Source: Spodoptera frugiperda
Lineage: Eukaryota; Arthropoda; Insecta; Lepidoptera; Noctuidae
Reading direction: 5' to 3'
Assembly (NCBI RefSeq): GCF_023101765.2
Contig: NC_064236.1
Location: forward strand, 496,001-560,000
Length of the DNA stretch: 64,000 bases
Positions 50,401 through 61,165 of the stretch are shown piece after piece. The position numbers were made by a program, and so were the translations under genes. Positions within the stretch are counted from its first letter, which is position 1; every line of letters starts with the position of its first letter. Below the pieces are notes generated by a model. It had not been told where the DNA came from, did no database searches, and worked only from the letters and a program-made list of their open reading frames with translations.

Positions 50401-53400
50401 CTCAAGCATAAGGGTGCGCGTTTCAGGCAAGCATAATAGTGTTTACTTTCAAAGTTTATTTAGATGCCATAATAATCGTTTTTTAATTAAAAGTCTGAAA
50501 TTATCAACCCATTTAAGGTCTATGTCTTTGCATTGGCCCAGCATTGGCGCAGTTACAGGCTGGCAATGATGACGATGATGAGATTGACACAGTAACTAAA
50601 CAACAATGAACAGTAATTCACGCTGTAATTACAGCTCCAGTTAATGGTATTTGATTCAGTAAGGAGATAACTACCGCAGGTGGTTTGACATACGGCGAGA
50701 TTCGATCCACTGGCCTAGATGTTGACGCCGTCCTGGGAGTCAATTAGTTAGAAACAGGTACTCAAATAAATAAACTTATGTGGTAGCCTGCAGACTTAAG
50801 GAGATGTGTGTTCAAAACCTGGCAAATACCAATGTGACGTTTACGAATTATTTTTACGACGATGAAAACATCATTAGTATTGTATCATCATTGATAAGTG
50901 CAAGCAAAGTTTTTGTTAAAATTTTCAACAGTCGCTCAAACGTCAACGATATTTAAAAAGTCTACTAGAAAATTGTAACCGCCTCTACTCTTGTCTTAAG
51001 AGCTGACCTAAAAGGCGTCATAAGTATTTAATAGAGAGAAGCGAGTAACTCACTCTGATATACCTGAACTTTTTAAACTGCCTGCTAAGCGTGGACAGTA
51101 TGACCAACCTCTCTAATGGAGGAGGCTTATAGTCCAGTGGTGGAGTTGTCATTATGTGTGTTATTATTATTTCATATGTGTTATATCGGACATAATCTAG
51201 ATTTTTGGATTTGTCACCCGTTTCAGGTTTGTGTTCGGCCCTATCAAATTTGATTCAGTACTTTATTTTCCTTCAATGTGTGGTTCCGGGTCAAGATTCC
51301 GCGGTTTAAAAGACATACAGTCCGTAGTTTCAGTTTACGTAATATTTTCATTATAAAAACTAAAATTGGAATACGTTTCTCTGAAATCTGTGGCTAGATT
51401 TATCAAACCGACTGTCTGTAGGTTTACCCGTACAGTTTTCGTTCCCGTGAGATTTTCGGAACGAAAACTATCTTTGGTGTTTTGCTCAATCTCAAACAGT
51501 CGTATTACCGAATTTTACTCAAGTCAAATGCTCATTGGTTTATAAGACTGAAAGTTCCGGGATTTTGATGCAGTATTTTCGTTTCCGTGGGATTTCTGGG
51601 GTTATAGGTACTATCCTATGTCCTTTCGCGAGTCCCAAACTATTTATGAACAAAGATCCAATTTGGTTTTCTGATTGTTTTTTTTTTTAAATGAAGTAAC
51701 ATTTATTCTTGGGAAATTGATAATTTAAAATTTTAAGTTGCAGATATATTTAAGTAGTGTTTTTTATTATTATTTAGTCTACATATATTTTATTGGTTAG
51801 TAGGTACTTTGATTTTTTATAAAATAATATGAATTTTTCCGAGTTATATGTACTGTTTAATATTATTAAGACACCGCTGACAAAAAGTAAAGAAATACAT
51901 CGTGAGAAACCTTTTTTTGAGGACGGAAAATCATTCAATGACTTCTCTCGCCAGGGCGAGGCGAGAGGGAGTGTCAGACTCTTACTGACTAAAAACCACC
52001 CCGTTCCTACTCCTGCCTGTCGAGCTGGAGCCCCGGTAAACCCGCTAGGTAGTCCGCAGCTCCGGATTATGCATCAGCCCTACTGGGCCTCATCTCTGGT
52101 GGTCGGATGGCGCGGAACGCAACGCGCCGCACGCACGGGTCTGGTTCTGGTCGGGCGGTGGCCGGAGATCATCACGCGATCCCCGGCGCCCGGAGTGTCT
52201 CTCGCGACGGCTGAGCCGTGAAGAGGTTCATTACCTCACACGCCCTGCCTCCTCCTTAGCTAGCATAACTGCTTAGCAGAAGGAGGAGACGGCATCTCAG
52301 TCCCCCTCGCTCCGCACCATGGTCTGAACCAATGCCGGACGCGAGAGGTCGCCGACGCCTACCACATCCCTGAGGACACGGCGGTGCTCATCCACGCAGG
52401 GCAGACCGCCACCGTATGTTCCACCGTGTCCTCCAGGCTTCGCAGTGATGACACCCGGGCGTTTCCTCCCGCCCAATCAGAAACAGGAACCTACCGAAAC
52501 TCCCATGTCCGGTAAGCACCTGCGTCAGTTGGTAGGTGAGGACGCCATGGCGCCTCTCAAGCCACTCCTCAAAGAAGGGACTTACCGCTGTAATGACAGC
52601 GAGCCCATCATGAGGAAACCTGGGCTTATAATTTCTAATTATAAGTTTGAAATCGTCAACCCGCATTGAGCAAGCGTGGTGATTAATGCTGAAAACCTTC
52701 TCCGCGTGAGAAGAGGATTTGGTCAGCGGTGGCCATTAATAGGCTGTTGTTGATGTTGTTAAATATGAATCAAATCTTCAATGGATTCTTTAAAGAATAT
52801 TCTTAAAAATTTGAAACAGATCGGACCAAGGAATGACGTCTAATTTAAAAATCTCTTATTATCGGACGTCTGCGTCTTACAAAAAACGCATTCTCCAAGT
52901 ATTCGATTTTTCAACCAGCCCCAAGCCTTTTAGGTAAATTTTCAATGAAGATCATGAGTTAATTTTGTTAAAGTTTCAATTTTTTTATATTTTTGTCGTA
53001 ATTTGGTAAAGTGATCATAATAATCCCTGGTTTTATTGTCAATTAAACGTATTTTAAAATTATTAAATGTTGTATTTTTTCTTCCGACTTAATCATTATT
53101 GTTAATCCAAAAGTTTAAAATAAATAAATGTTTATTTAAAAATCTAAAACAAAAAAATAAATAAAAATATACTCCAAAAAAATTGTAAAGCCGTCCAAAA
53201 TATTTTTTTAATCACACTAATTTATTATCAAAGACCGCGATAAACTGCATACGAATGTTTACGGAAATTAATCGATAAATAATGCACTAATTCACAATTT
53301 ATTTTATAGTAATATCATCACGACAAGTATTGTAACAACACAAATAAAAATACAACAAAAGGAACATTCGTCCTCCGTCCTTGACCCATATTTAAAATAT

Positions 53401-53758
53401 TTTAAAAGGTCAGCCTGTTCTTCACAATAGGTATCTACTTGAAACTATTAAATCCTGATTTTAAACTTAAATTAACTTTAATAAACAAATAAAACTAAAT
53501 TTATAATTCTTAACTTTCCGAAAGAAATAATAAAGAAAAAATAAAAATTTAAAAATAAATAACCAAAAAATAAATTTCACTTTTTAAACTAAAAAAAATA
53601 AATAATAAAAATACATAATTAGAGTACTTACGGACAACGATAGTCGTGAACATGGGTGAAACTCCTACTCGGTTTCATCTTGAAACGCCACCGCGCTCAC
53701 GAACTTTTTCCACCGACTGTGAGTATGGTACGGATGGTCCAGAGTCGCGAGGGAAACT
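47423..53758 (-). CDS. 5' portion of an unrecognised - strand gene (three candidate exons)
   Basis: Three - strand segments have good splice sites and compatible phases: 53678-53632 (starts MKPSRSFTHVHDYRCP), 49070-48914 and 47532-47464. Joined, they give about 90 codons without a stop. The product is Gly/Pro-rich in the middle (IGGGAFPGAVGVGSLTMPP) and then acidic and His-rich (YFSEPEIDSEYHHQHVHK). I recognise no domain and no family. An in-frame TGA lies upstream of the ATG, which supports the start. Exon 3 ends in a donor, so the gene continues to lower coordinates and must overlap the convergent pentraxin-domain gene on the opposite strand, or host it in an intron. Intermediate exons may have been missed. 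Confidence 0.5.
47464..47532 (-). CDS. Candidate third exon of the - strand gene, with two tandem donors
   Basis: The acceptor is ttatcttccctag. The 69 bases encode DQSYFSEPEIDSEYHHQHV plus HKTK and end at donor GTAAGTT. A second consensus donor (GTAAGTG) lies 41 bases further on. Its use would shift the downstream frame, and read-through meets TAA just after it. Confidence 0.6.
47843..48137. mobile_element. hAT-type MITE, 295 bp, with 8-bp target duplication
   Basis: The left end is CAGTGGTAGCCAACC; the right end reversed is CAGGGGTTCCCAAAC, an imperfect inverted repeat of hAT type. It is flanked by GTTTACAC (47835-47842) and GTCTACAC (48138-48145), an 8-bp duplication with one change, as hAT transposases make. 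There is no coding. It lies between the second and third candidate exons of the - strand gene. Confidence 0.7.
48335..48490 (-). repeat. Family-C repeat, reverse orientation
   Basis: The + strand reads GGTCAATGTGGATTGGCAAC then CGCCCAGGTTTCCTTACTG, the reverse of the family-C core. Confidence 0.45.
48914..49070 (-). CDS. Candidate second exon of the - strand gene
   Basis: The acceptor is tattttccacag and the donor GTAAGTACC. The 157 bases are GC-rich for this region and read AHLRDIRDRSVLRLFE, then a Gly/Pro-rich stretch, ending SGPSSWDQ. Phase 2 at entry matches the two bases left by the first exon; it leaves in phase 0. Confidence 0.6.
49130..49305 (+). repeat. Family-C repeat, diverged
   Basis: AAAACATCCTGAGAAAGCCT, CTGAGCAAGCGTTGTGAGTA. 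It lies just upstream (in - strand terms) of the second candidate exon. Confidence 0.5.
49750..49920 (+). repeat. Family-C repeat
   Basis: The same block order as at 52600: AACATCGTAAGAAAACCTGG, AATTATAAGTTTGAAATCGC, TGAGCAAGCGTGATTATTAA, TGTGAGAAGAGAGCTTTGG. Confidence 0.6.
50515..50585 (+). repeat. Family-C tail fragment
   Basis: GGCCCAGCATTGGCGCAGTT then AGGCTGGCAATGATGACGATG, which resembles the 3' tail of family C. Confidence 0.35.
51927..52590 (-). pseudogene. 5'-truncated R1/Jockey-type non-LTR retrotransposon: RT C-terminus and 3' UTR
   Basis: On the - strand, 52585 downward encodes a reverse-transcriptase-element C-terminus, including WLERRHGVLTYQLTQVLTGHG and a GREETPGCHHC zinc-knuckle part, then frameshifts and stops. 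The conserved 3' UTR follows, ending in a short A tract (T on the + strand at 51912-51918). It lies inside a family-C repeat, flanked by near-identical tgagAAACC and tgagGAAACC. Confidence 0.7.
52600..52765 (+). repeat. Family-C repeat (probable retrotransposon 3' end)
   Basis: AAACCTGGGCTTATAATTTC, then AATTATAAGTTTGAAATCG, then GAGCAAGCGTGGTGATTAAT and CTTCTCCGCGTGAGAAGAGG. Its 5' piece (51885-51911) is separated by the R1/Jockey insertion. Confidence 0.6.
53632..53678 (-). CDS. Candidate first coding exon of the - strand gene
   Basis: The ATG is at 53678 on the - strand; 15 codons plus two bases lead to a donor GTAAGT. It lies at the edge of a GC-rich patch (53640-53870). TCAGT on the - strand near 53760-53756 could be the initiator, giving a 5' UTR of about 80 bases. 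Confidence 0.4.
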
Positions 53759-53870
53759 GAGTGCTAACCTCCCTGCGATAGGGGTGCGCACCCCGCGCCA
53801 ACTGCCCGCTACACGTCCCGCCAAAACGCTTCGCAACTTCGCAACTTCGCAACTCGCCAAGCTAGGCTTA
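53640..53870 (-). promoter_or_regulatory. GC-rich patch, probable promoter of the - strand gene
   Basis: It is a sharp GC-rich island within very AT-rich DNA. On the - strand it carries three tandem TTGCGAAG-type units (53870-53835), GGTGCGCACC, and a TCAGT initiator near 53758, upstream of the candidate first exon. Confidence 0.4.
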
Positions 53871-54880
53871 CTCTCACTACCTTTACGTTATTGTTTTAAT
53901 AAAATATCTGTTTTTAATTTTAATATTTGCATTTATTTTGTCTACTATTATTATAAAAGTTGTTCTTATTAAGACTTAGTAATAAACATGGTTTACCTGT
54001 AATTTATACCTTTCTGAATTTTAAAATCAACGAACGTTTTATAAGTTTGTTTCTTTTATTTAATTTTATGTCATCTATGTGAAGAGAATAAATAAATGAA
54101 TAATTCTTAATTTATTAGATCTTTCTTTACTAGACTGGCTATTCTTAATATGTCTAAATCTCTCGAACTAAATCATAATAACTTTATTAAAACAGTGATA
54201 AATGAGTGAAGAAGTTTATATTGGTGGGAAATCACGAGATAAAGCTCGGTAAATTGACTATGCAGTGATTATTAGGGATTGTGCTTCAAACAATATTTAG
54301 TATTTCATGTGCAGATATACATATGTATAAGGTATCGAATTATTTAGTTGATTTTATCTTTTTGAATTAATTCCCTATTAGTTAGTTCCTATACGGTATA
54401 TAAAATAATATCAATAGTTATAATTATGTGATGCGGGACGTTTAACAAACGATGGGTCCCTTCTAATAATGATTTAACTATAGTAATGTCATTTTAGTTC
54501 CACATATGACGTTGTACTTTAAGATAATGGTAATTAGAGCGTTGTGTCCATTGCTACGCTGACATTGAGTTAACAAATGTAGATTATCCCAAAAATTAAG
54601 AATTCGATTAAGAAAATTAATTGTTTTTTACAGAACTGAATTCCTGTATTTATTTCTTTTAATATCATTATCATAATGAGCGCAGGAAATGCGTTTGTCT
54701 AAGACAAAAATAATCATCTTTTGTCCTTTACTAAATAAAAAAGGAATTGTCGGAGACGTATAAATTTGTGTAAATAAGTTTTTTGGCCAAAGTCACTCCT
54801 CGCGACGCGTTTACGGGTAAAGAATTTCAACTTTATCCTTTTGGATTGAACTTACATAATATTTGATAATCTATTATAGA

Positions 54881-54994
54881 AATTCGCGAATTATCGACTG
54901 GTTATTGTGGCCATCTGCTTTAACAACACGACGCGTGACATGGCGTACCATATAACCTATCAATCCACCGCGCTGGTTAATGAAAAGGATCAAG
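54881..54994 (+). CDS. Isolated candidate exon
   Basis: Thirty-eight open codons run from an AG acceptor (ctattatag) to a GTAAGT donor, reading KFANYRLVIVAICFNNTT, then DMAYHITYQSTALVNEKDQ. Both ends are in phase 0. The acceptor lacks a strong pyrimidine tract, and no partner exon was found. It could be a real exon of a + strand gene or a chance frame. Confidence 0.22.
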
Positions 54995-55780
54995 TAAGTA
55001 ACAACATGGAATACCTACTTACATAATATTTGACACTTAGGTACAATAGTTTTGACTAGCTATCTCAGTGAGTAAGAAAATCAGTCAGTTAAGTAACTAG
55101 TAGTAAGTTTTAAGTAACGTGCAAACTTGGAGGAGGTGAGTGTTCATACGCTACTGTTGTTGACTATGGAGGGTGTCTACTAAACTGACGTGCTTGACAT
55201 GCCCGCGGGTAGTTGGGGTGCGAGGGAAGCAAGACATTGGACTCGCTATAAAACTATGGTATTTTTATCAACTGAACTTATAACATGAATTACTTATGTC
55301 AAACCAAAATCTCAGATTTGTAATTTTCAGTGTTTGACAAAATCAATTCCTGTTCAATGATTTTAGACTGATTCAGATTAATAATGTCGGCGGTTAACCA
55401 CAGGTTACTATTGTGGTTTATGCGGTAATAGCTACTTACTTTACCTAAACAGCAAGTTAACTTATTACAGCGTTTACTGGAGTATTAGTCGAACTTTACT
55501 GATTTACAGTTTTATATATGTATTTAACCCAACCTAACCTACCTACGGAGAAACAGACGAATGTCACACCTTTTCCCATTTCTGTAGGTTAGTCGGGAAA
55601 TCCTTACTAAGTTACCTCATCTGCACTTCCTAAAGGACACAATTATTTCTAGTCTAGTTGTTGTACGATTCTCAGAAAATACCCATATAATTTTATAGTA
55701 TTAATATGGCTGTGCGGCAACGCGACGCGACACGATTCGAGGAGGTCCAGCAGAACTGTCTCGAGTTGATGATGTAGGTA

Positions 55781-56085
55781 TTATTTTATGGTATAAGCCG
55801 GTAATCAACTACGCGGTTCATTTGATGGTAAGCTATGACCGCCGCCCATGAACATTGGAAACACCAGAGGCGTTACAAGTGCGTTGCCGGTTTTATGAGA
55901 GTTAAGAATTTAAGGGTTGTTGGCGATTCGGATATTAGAAAGATTGGCGTAATTGGGCCTCTGGTAACCTCACTCACACAACGAAACACAACGCAAGCGT
56001 TGTTTCACGTCAGTTTTTGATTAGGCCGTGGTATCACTCCGATCGAGCCGGCCCATTTGTTCTAAAGCATTTCTCTCCCACACTT
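55781..56085 (+). repeat. Family-B repeat
   Basis: A near-complete copy with the CAACGCAAGCGTTG inverted repeat and GATCGAGCCGGCCCATTTG. It is slightly diverged. Confidence 0.7.
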
Positions 56086-56599
56086 ATGTCATAATAATGA
56101 TTAAGTGATGCTCAATACTAAATAACTTTCATATCGTAACAACTCCTTCTATACATTACTCTTTGGCTGTGACCCTGACCTTGGTTATACAATACAGGAT
56201 CTACACATGATCCTGACATTGTCAGCTGTGACGGAGTGAACCAATTACTCCCCGTCTTACACAAGCTCGGGAGGGGGTCAATAAGTCAGTAGATGCACAC
56301 GTGTATGCAGAATGCAATCAATTTATAGACGGGATGAAGTATAAACTATTGTTCTCCGAAACGGAGGTCTAAGCGAGACAATGTATTTTCTATTGTGTCA
56401 TACAGGCAGTCTAGAGATTAATTTCTGTTTCGTTTATTTGCAAGAGCGCTATTGATGACTTTGTTATTTAAAATGAGTCCTATTGTACCTTCTAATCAGT
56501 TTTAGTACACTTCACAGAATTTAACCCCTCTATCATCCCGGTCGCGATTAAATGGTTAATTATGGCGTATGGTCAGAAATGATTGTCAATTTTACGGTA

Positions 56600-56685
56600 T
56601 AGGAGGCTAAGCGGCAGACAGATCACCCGATGGTAAGCCATCAGCGCCGCCCACTCGCAAAACCAGAGGTGTCATATTATGTAAG
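56600..56685 (+). repeat. Family-B 5' fragment
   Basis: CAGATCACCCGATGGTAAGC, CGCCGCCCACTCGCAAAACC. It breaks off after GTAAGTGCG. Confidence 0.45.
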
Positions 56686-57366
56686 TGCGATGAAGGAAAC
56701 CCCATTTTTTCACTATAGGTAATATTGAACAGTCCACTTTATTATTTTCACGTGAATATTATAACAACGGATATGTTTAACCAACGATATATTTTAATAA
56801 ATTAATACACAATTAATAATATGTTTTACACGTTAACTATTTACGGAAAAATCTTAATTTCGGTAAAACCAATGTTTAATTAACAAAGTAAAAATGTACA
56901 TATTTCATTTATATTGTCATCACTCTTTTGTTTTTTTTTTTTGTTATATGTCGACTGAAAGAGAGTGGGCTTGATAGGGAATCCTATTGTAAGACCACGG
57001 CCACGGCCATATATTGTGTAGTGTAAAGCTTTTCGTGCCATAAATATATATTTATTATTTTTATTAACATTTTTTATAAGTGCGCGAGAACTATAACTGT
57101 AACTTTTAGAACAGCTCGGTGTCTCACTGTATCCTGCCATCACTCCTTAGACAACAATCATCAAAATATATCTTCGAGGAGTTAGAAGAAAGTTTAGAAA
57201 TATTGCATAAGTATGTGTTTTAGTAAAAATGGATTCTAAATTGTATACTTGTGGCGAGCAGTGTCTCAGTGTAACGCAGCTGCAGAGGTTGCGCTGCGCT
57301 AGAAAAGACACGGGCACGAGCGGAGCATGAGCCGAACTAAATTCGTCTAGTGCGGACCGACTTACG

Positions 57367-57624
57367 ATGCTCGAACTATCACACTACGAGCACAAAAGGA
57401 GTAATCCCTTTGTGTGTAAAACAATAAGAATATTGATACATGTCCAAAAATTGGGTAAGGATGTGGAATATTCGCCAAGAGCCGCGAGTTCACTGCTGAA
57501 TATTTTCGAGGACAGAGATTTTTGTACGTCTACACTTGACGCTGCGAACGACGAGTATGGCTCCGCTTTTGCTTCACTCGTGCTCCTTAAGGTGTTTAAC
57601 ATATCCCAGTCAAGAAAACAATAA
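57367..57624 (+). CDS. Unrecognised single-exon ORF, 85 codons
   Basis: It starts MLELSHYEHKRSNPF and ends VFNISQSRKQ. Codon use looks less random than in neighbouring frames, and a GC-rich stretch with TCAGT (about 57267) lies 100 bases before the ATG. No domain is recognised. An open frame also exists on the opposite strand here, so coding is uncertain. Confidence 0.25.
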   Translation: MLELSHYEHKRSNPFVCKTIRILIHVQKLGKDVEYSPRAASSLLNIFEDRDFCTSTLDAANDEYGSAFASLVLLKVFNISQSRKQ

Positions 57625-58145
57625 AGGATCAATGGTAACAGCTCGCACGGCAAAACCTGAACGACGGCAACGGAAACATGAATTAGTCACTTTTTGTATT
57701 CATACACATTGCATAGGCGGACTTCACTCCGTAGAAATTTAATATTAGTCTACCTTCGCCTGTCTCTACCACCTAGAGATAAGCATGGTAGTGGTAGCTC
57801 ACGAATACACGAGAGTTAGCGAAATGTACTTATCACATTACAACTTTACTCTTTCAGATTGTCAGTCTGCATATGTGAGCACCGTGTTAGATTAAAAGGT
57901 CCCTTAATAAGTGCTGCCATTTGTATTGCGTGTTGCAATTTCTCCGCATTGTTCTCACCTACAACATATGTACAATTATTTATTGCAGAAATGTAGCAGA
58001 AAAATTGTAAACATGTTTAAAGAGTAACGAATGTAGATTCTTGCTCGTTCTTCTCCATTCAAAGCTACAATTTGAAACGAGCACTAGCTTCACTGACGGA
58101 CAGACTGACAGACTATTATTTATTACTTTATTCGTTGACATTTCA

Positions 58146-58188
58146 AAACTACCTAATTACCTAATTACCTAATTACCTAACTTACCTA
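58146..58188 (+). repeat. Microsatellite (ACCTAATT)n
   Basis: Four to five copies of an 8-base unit, the last imperfect. Confidence 0.85.
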
Positions 58189-58459
58189 ATGATGCTTTGA
58201 CTTAGACATCAGCCTATAATTAGTTAGTGGCTGCTGCCGAGCAAAGGCCTCTTCTCAAACGGAGATGGTAGCAGGTGCCACAACCTAATAACAAAATATA
58301 ACTAACCGGTATTATAACTACATAAGTGTAAGCAGTTAAATTTACATATACACAGTATCTAGTTAGGTTTTAATATAATTTTGTTTAGGAGTTAGGGCAC
58401 CGAGTTTTAAACTACCAGTGGGTAGTGAGTGCAGTACAATTGTTAAAATTTAACGTATA

Positions 58460-58843
58460 TTGTTAAAACGTAGTTTTGTTTATATTATGCCTCAGGAATG
58501 GGGGCAAAGCAGAAGGCTGAAAGTATTATGTTATATACAAATATTATATGCATATACTAGATATATATTGGCAGTGGCACTTGCTATACAAGGCAGTCTT
58601 CGGAATATTTGCAACAAAACTAGCAACAAGTGGTTGTATACATTCGAGGAATACTTTTCTTCGTTCGCGAAGGAATTTCGACATTTTCTCTTTGTGTACT
58701 CTCCCAGCGTGCTTAGGGTAGCTGGCAGCTATGCACAGTTCGTCTATCGCTCAGTATCTCACATATTTACGGTCTTGAGATATATATTAGATAACCTAAT
58801 GGTTTCTTCCAATAGAAAGAATAGGGATGATGACGGGCTATGA
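58460..58843 (+). CDS. Unrecognised ORF, 127 codons, partly hydrophobic
   Basis: It is the longest unassigned frame in the right third of the window. A second Met (MPQEWGQ) at codon 10 is a possible start. It has a hydrophobic stretch (ILAVALAIQG), then repeated aromatic and basic helices, and ends in an acidic tail (RKNRDDDGL). No signal peptide or known family is evident. It could be a lineage-specific small gene or a chance frame. Confidence 0.28.
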   Translation: MLKRSFVYIMPQEWGQSRRLKVLCYIQILYAYTRYILAVALAIQGSLRNICNKTSNKWLYTFEEYFSSFAKEFRHFLFVYSPSVLRVAGSYAQFVYRSVSHIFTVLRYILDNLMVSSNRKNRDDDGL

Positions 58844-59104
58844 AAATTAAAGGTCTATTTATTTAATTGGTGAGTTAGATAATGAAAAAATATTGGACAC
58901 GTATTTTGTTTGTCATATAAGATAACAATACTTAGGTAAAACGAATCAAATTTTAGGAGTGAATAACTAGGTCATTTCTACGTAGAAAAAGTACCCAGAA
59001 GTGAAATCACACGATAAGAAAATAAAAAATACGTGTCTAATGTTTTAAAATAAACTACCAGACGGACATTAGAATAAAAATAGGTAGTCAACTACCTTAT
59101 TTTA

Positions 59105-59346
59105 CCCGTGCGTGCGGTAGGCTTAAAGAGCCATCAGACCATCACAGCGATGGGGCCCAGTAGGGCTGATGTCTGATCCGGAGTTGCGGACTACCTAGCG
59201 GGTTTACCGGGGCTCCGGTTCGAAAAGCAGGAGTAGGAACAGGGTTGTTTTTATTCAGTAAGAGTCTGACACTCCCTCTCGCCTCGCCCAAGGTGTGAGA
59301 AGTCATTGGATGATTATCCGCCCACAAAAAAAAATCTACACGAAAT
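59105..59346 (+). mobile_element. Retrotransposon 3' UTR copy with 13-bp target duplication
   Basis: It has the same 3' UTR as the element at 51927-52590, 5'-truncated, with an A9 tract near its end. CTACCTTATTTTA occurs at 59092-59104 and 59347-59359 and brackets the insert. It is a recent insertion of the R1/Jockey-type family. Confidence 0.75.
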
Positions 59347-60720
59347 CTACCTTATTTTAACATATAATATATTTTTGAATAGATATTCATCAAAATTTTT
59401 CTGGTTACAATGTAAAAGAGCCCTCAATAATAATCTTCCAAAGATAGATTATGTTATTGAAAACAGCGTGTAATGATAAAAGATTGTTCCTCGAATTATG
59501 GCTGCTAAATATGGACGCGCGTTAAAGAAAATTCTATGTTGTGTATCACTATTGTGGTAATGTTTTTAACCTTTGGTTACGGAGTCCTAAAAATAAACAA
59601 ATTCGTACAACTCAGTATTTCGTGTCCAAAATTGGTAGATAATTATTTCTATACTCCGAATTAGCCCATAACTTATGACCTCTTCGAAGCTATTTAAGTA
59701 GGTATACGTATACATAAAACACGTACGTAGAAGAATATTGTTTAAGTTAACTTTGTTTTTAAAAAAAAATGTACACAGCTTAAGCGTATTAAAATATTTT
59801 TGATAGTAAATAAATAGCGTTCCATAATTTACATTAAGTATATAATTATAGATTATACGCCTCCTTTAAAAACGAGAGTTTGTCACAATCTCCGACCATG
59901 GCAGGTAGGTTGGAGATCACAGTTTAAAAGGTTCCGGTTGATCGGGGAGGGCATTACGAGCCCATTCTACAGGTGAGAATTTGTTACAATCTCCACGCCT
60001 GGCAGGCAGGTTAGAGATCATAGTTTAGTTTCAGGTTCATCAGATAGCACATAATGAGTACAGTGCATTACGAGCCTACTTTAGAGACGAGAGTTTGTTA
60101 CAATCTCTACGACTGGCAGGCAGTGTGGAGATCACAGTTTAAAAGGTTCGGGTTCATCGGGGAGTGTATTACGAGCCTACTTTACAGACGAGAGTTTGCT
60201 ATAATCTCCACTCTTGGCAAACAGGTTGGAGATCGCAGTTTAAAAGGTTTAGGTTCATCTGGGAGTGCATTACGAGCCTACTTTAGAGACGAGAGTTTGT
60301 TACAATCTCCACACCTGGCAGACAGGTTGGAGATTGCACTTCTAAGGTTTAGGTTCATCTGGGAGTGAAATACGAGCCTACTCCAAGGACGAGAGTTTGT
60401 TACAATCTCCACGCATGGCAGACAGATTGGAGATCGCAGTTCAAAAGGTTTAGGTTCATCGGGGAGTGCAATACGAGCCTACTCCAAGGACGAGAGTTTG
60501 TTACAATCTCCACGCATGGCAGACAGGTTGGAGATCGCAGTTCAAAAGGTTTAGGTTCATCGGGGAGTGCAATACGAGCCTACTTCAAGGACGAGAGTTT
60601 GTTCCAATCTCCACGCATGGCAGGTAGGTTGGAGATCGCTGTTCAAAAGGTTCAGGTTCGTCGGGGAGTGCAATACGAGCCTACTCTAAGGACGAGAGTT
60701 TGTTACAATCCCCACGCCCG

Positions 60721-61024
60721 GTATTTTTTTTTTTTTAGAAACACGCCGGTAATCTAGCAGACGTATTACCTGATGGTAAGCAATCGCCGCCGCCCATGGA
60801 CACTTGAAACACCAAAGGCGTTACAAGTGCGTTGCCGGCTTTTTGGGAGTTAGGAATTTAAGGGTTGTTGTTCGGGAATGGGGATGGGGGAGATTGGGAA
60901 GGGGGGAATTGGGCCTCCGGTAACCTCACTCACACAACGAAACACAACGCAAGTGTTGTTTCACGTCGGTTTTCTGTGAGGCCGTGGTATTACTCCGGTC
61001 GAGCCGGCCCATTCGGCTCTCCCA
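60721..61024 (+). repeat. Family-B repeat inserted into the 101-bp array
   Basis: It starts with a T tract and matches the family-B block order throughout. It splits one array unit: CCCACGCCCGG before, CCCACATTTGGTAGGCAG after. Confidence 0.75.
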
Positions 61025-61085
61025 CATTTGGTAGGCAGATCACAGTTTTAAAGGTTCAGGATAATTTGAGAGCGCATTATAAGCC

Positions 61086-61165
61086 CAATAGGGCTGATGC
61101 CTGATCCGGAGTGTGACACCCCTCCCGCCTCTCCCAAGTTTGGAGAAGTTATTGGATGTGTTTCC
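61086..61165 (+). mobile_element. Small retrotransposon 3' UTR fragment in the 101-bp array
   Basis: CAATAGGGCTGATGCCTGATCCGGAG then skips to GTGACACCCCTCCCGCCTCT and GAGAAGTTATTGGATG. It has an internal deletion and sits between array units. Confidence 0.5.

Noticed and set aside
52388..52666. Intact 92-codon gene on the - strand
   Set aside because: Its N-terminal third comes from a family-C repeat and the rest from the retrotransposon remnant, a chance fusion at the nested insertion.
59868..60720. CRISPR-like array
   Set aside because: The whole 101-base unit repeats, with no unique spacers, and the DNA is from an animal.
60054..60757. Two overlapping repeat-protein genes of 104 and 130 codons
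   Set aside because: They lie inside the 101-bp tandem array, and their sequence is explained by frame rotation through the units.
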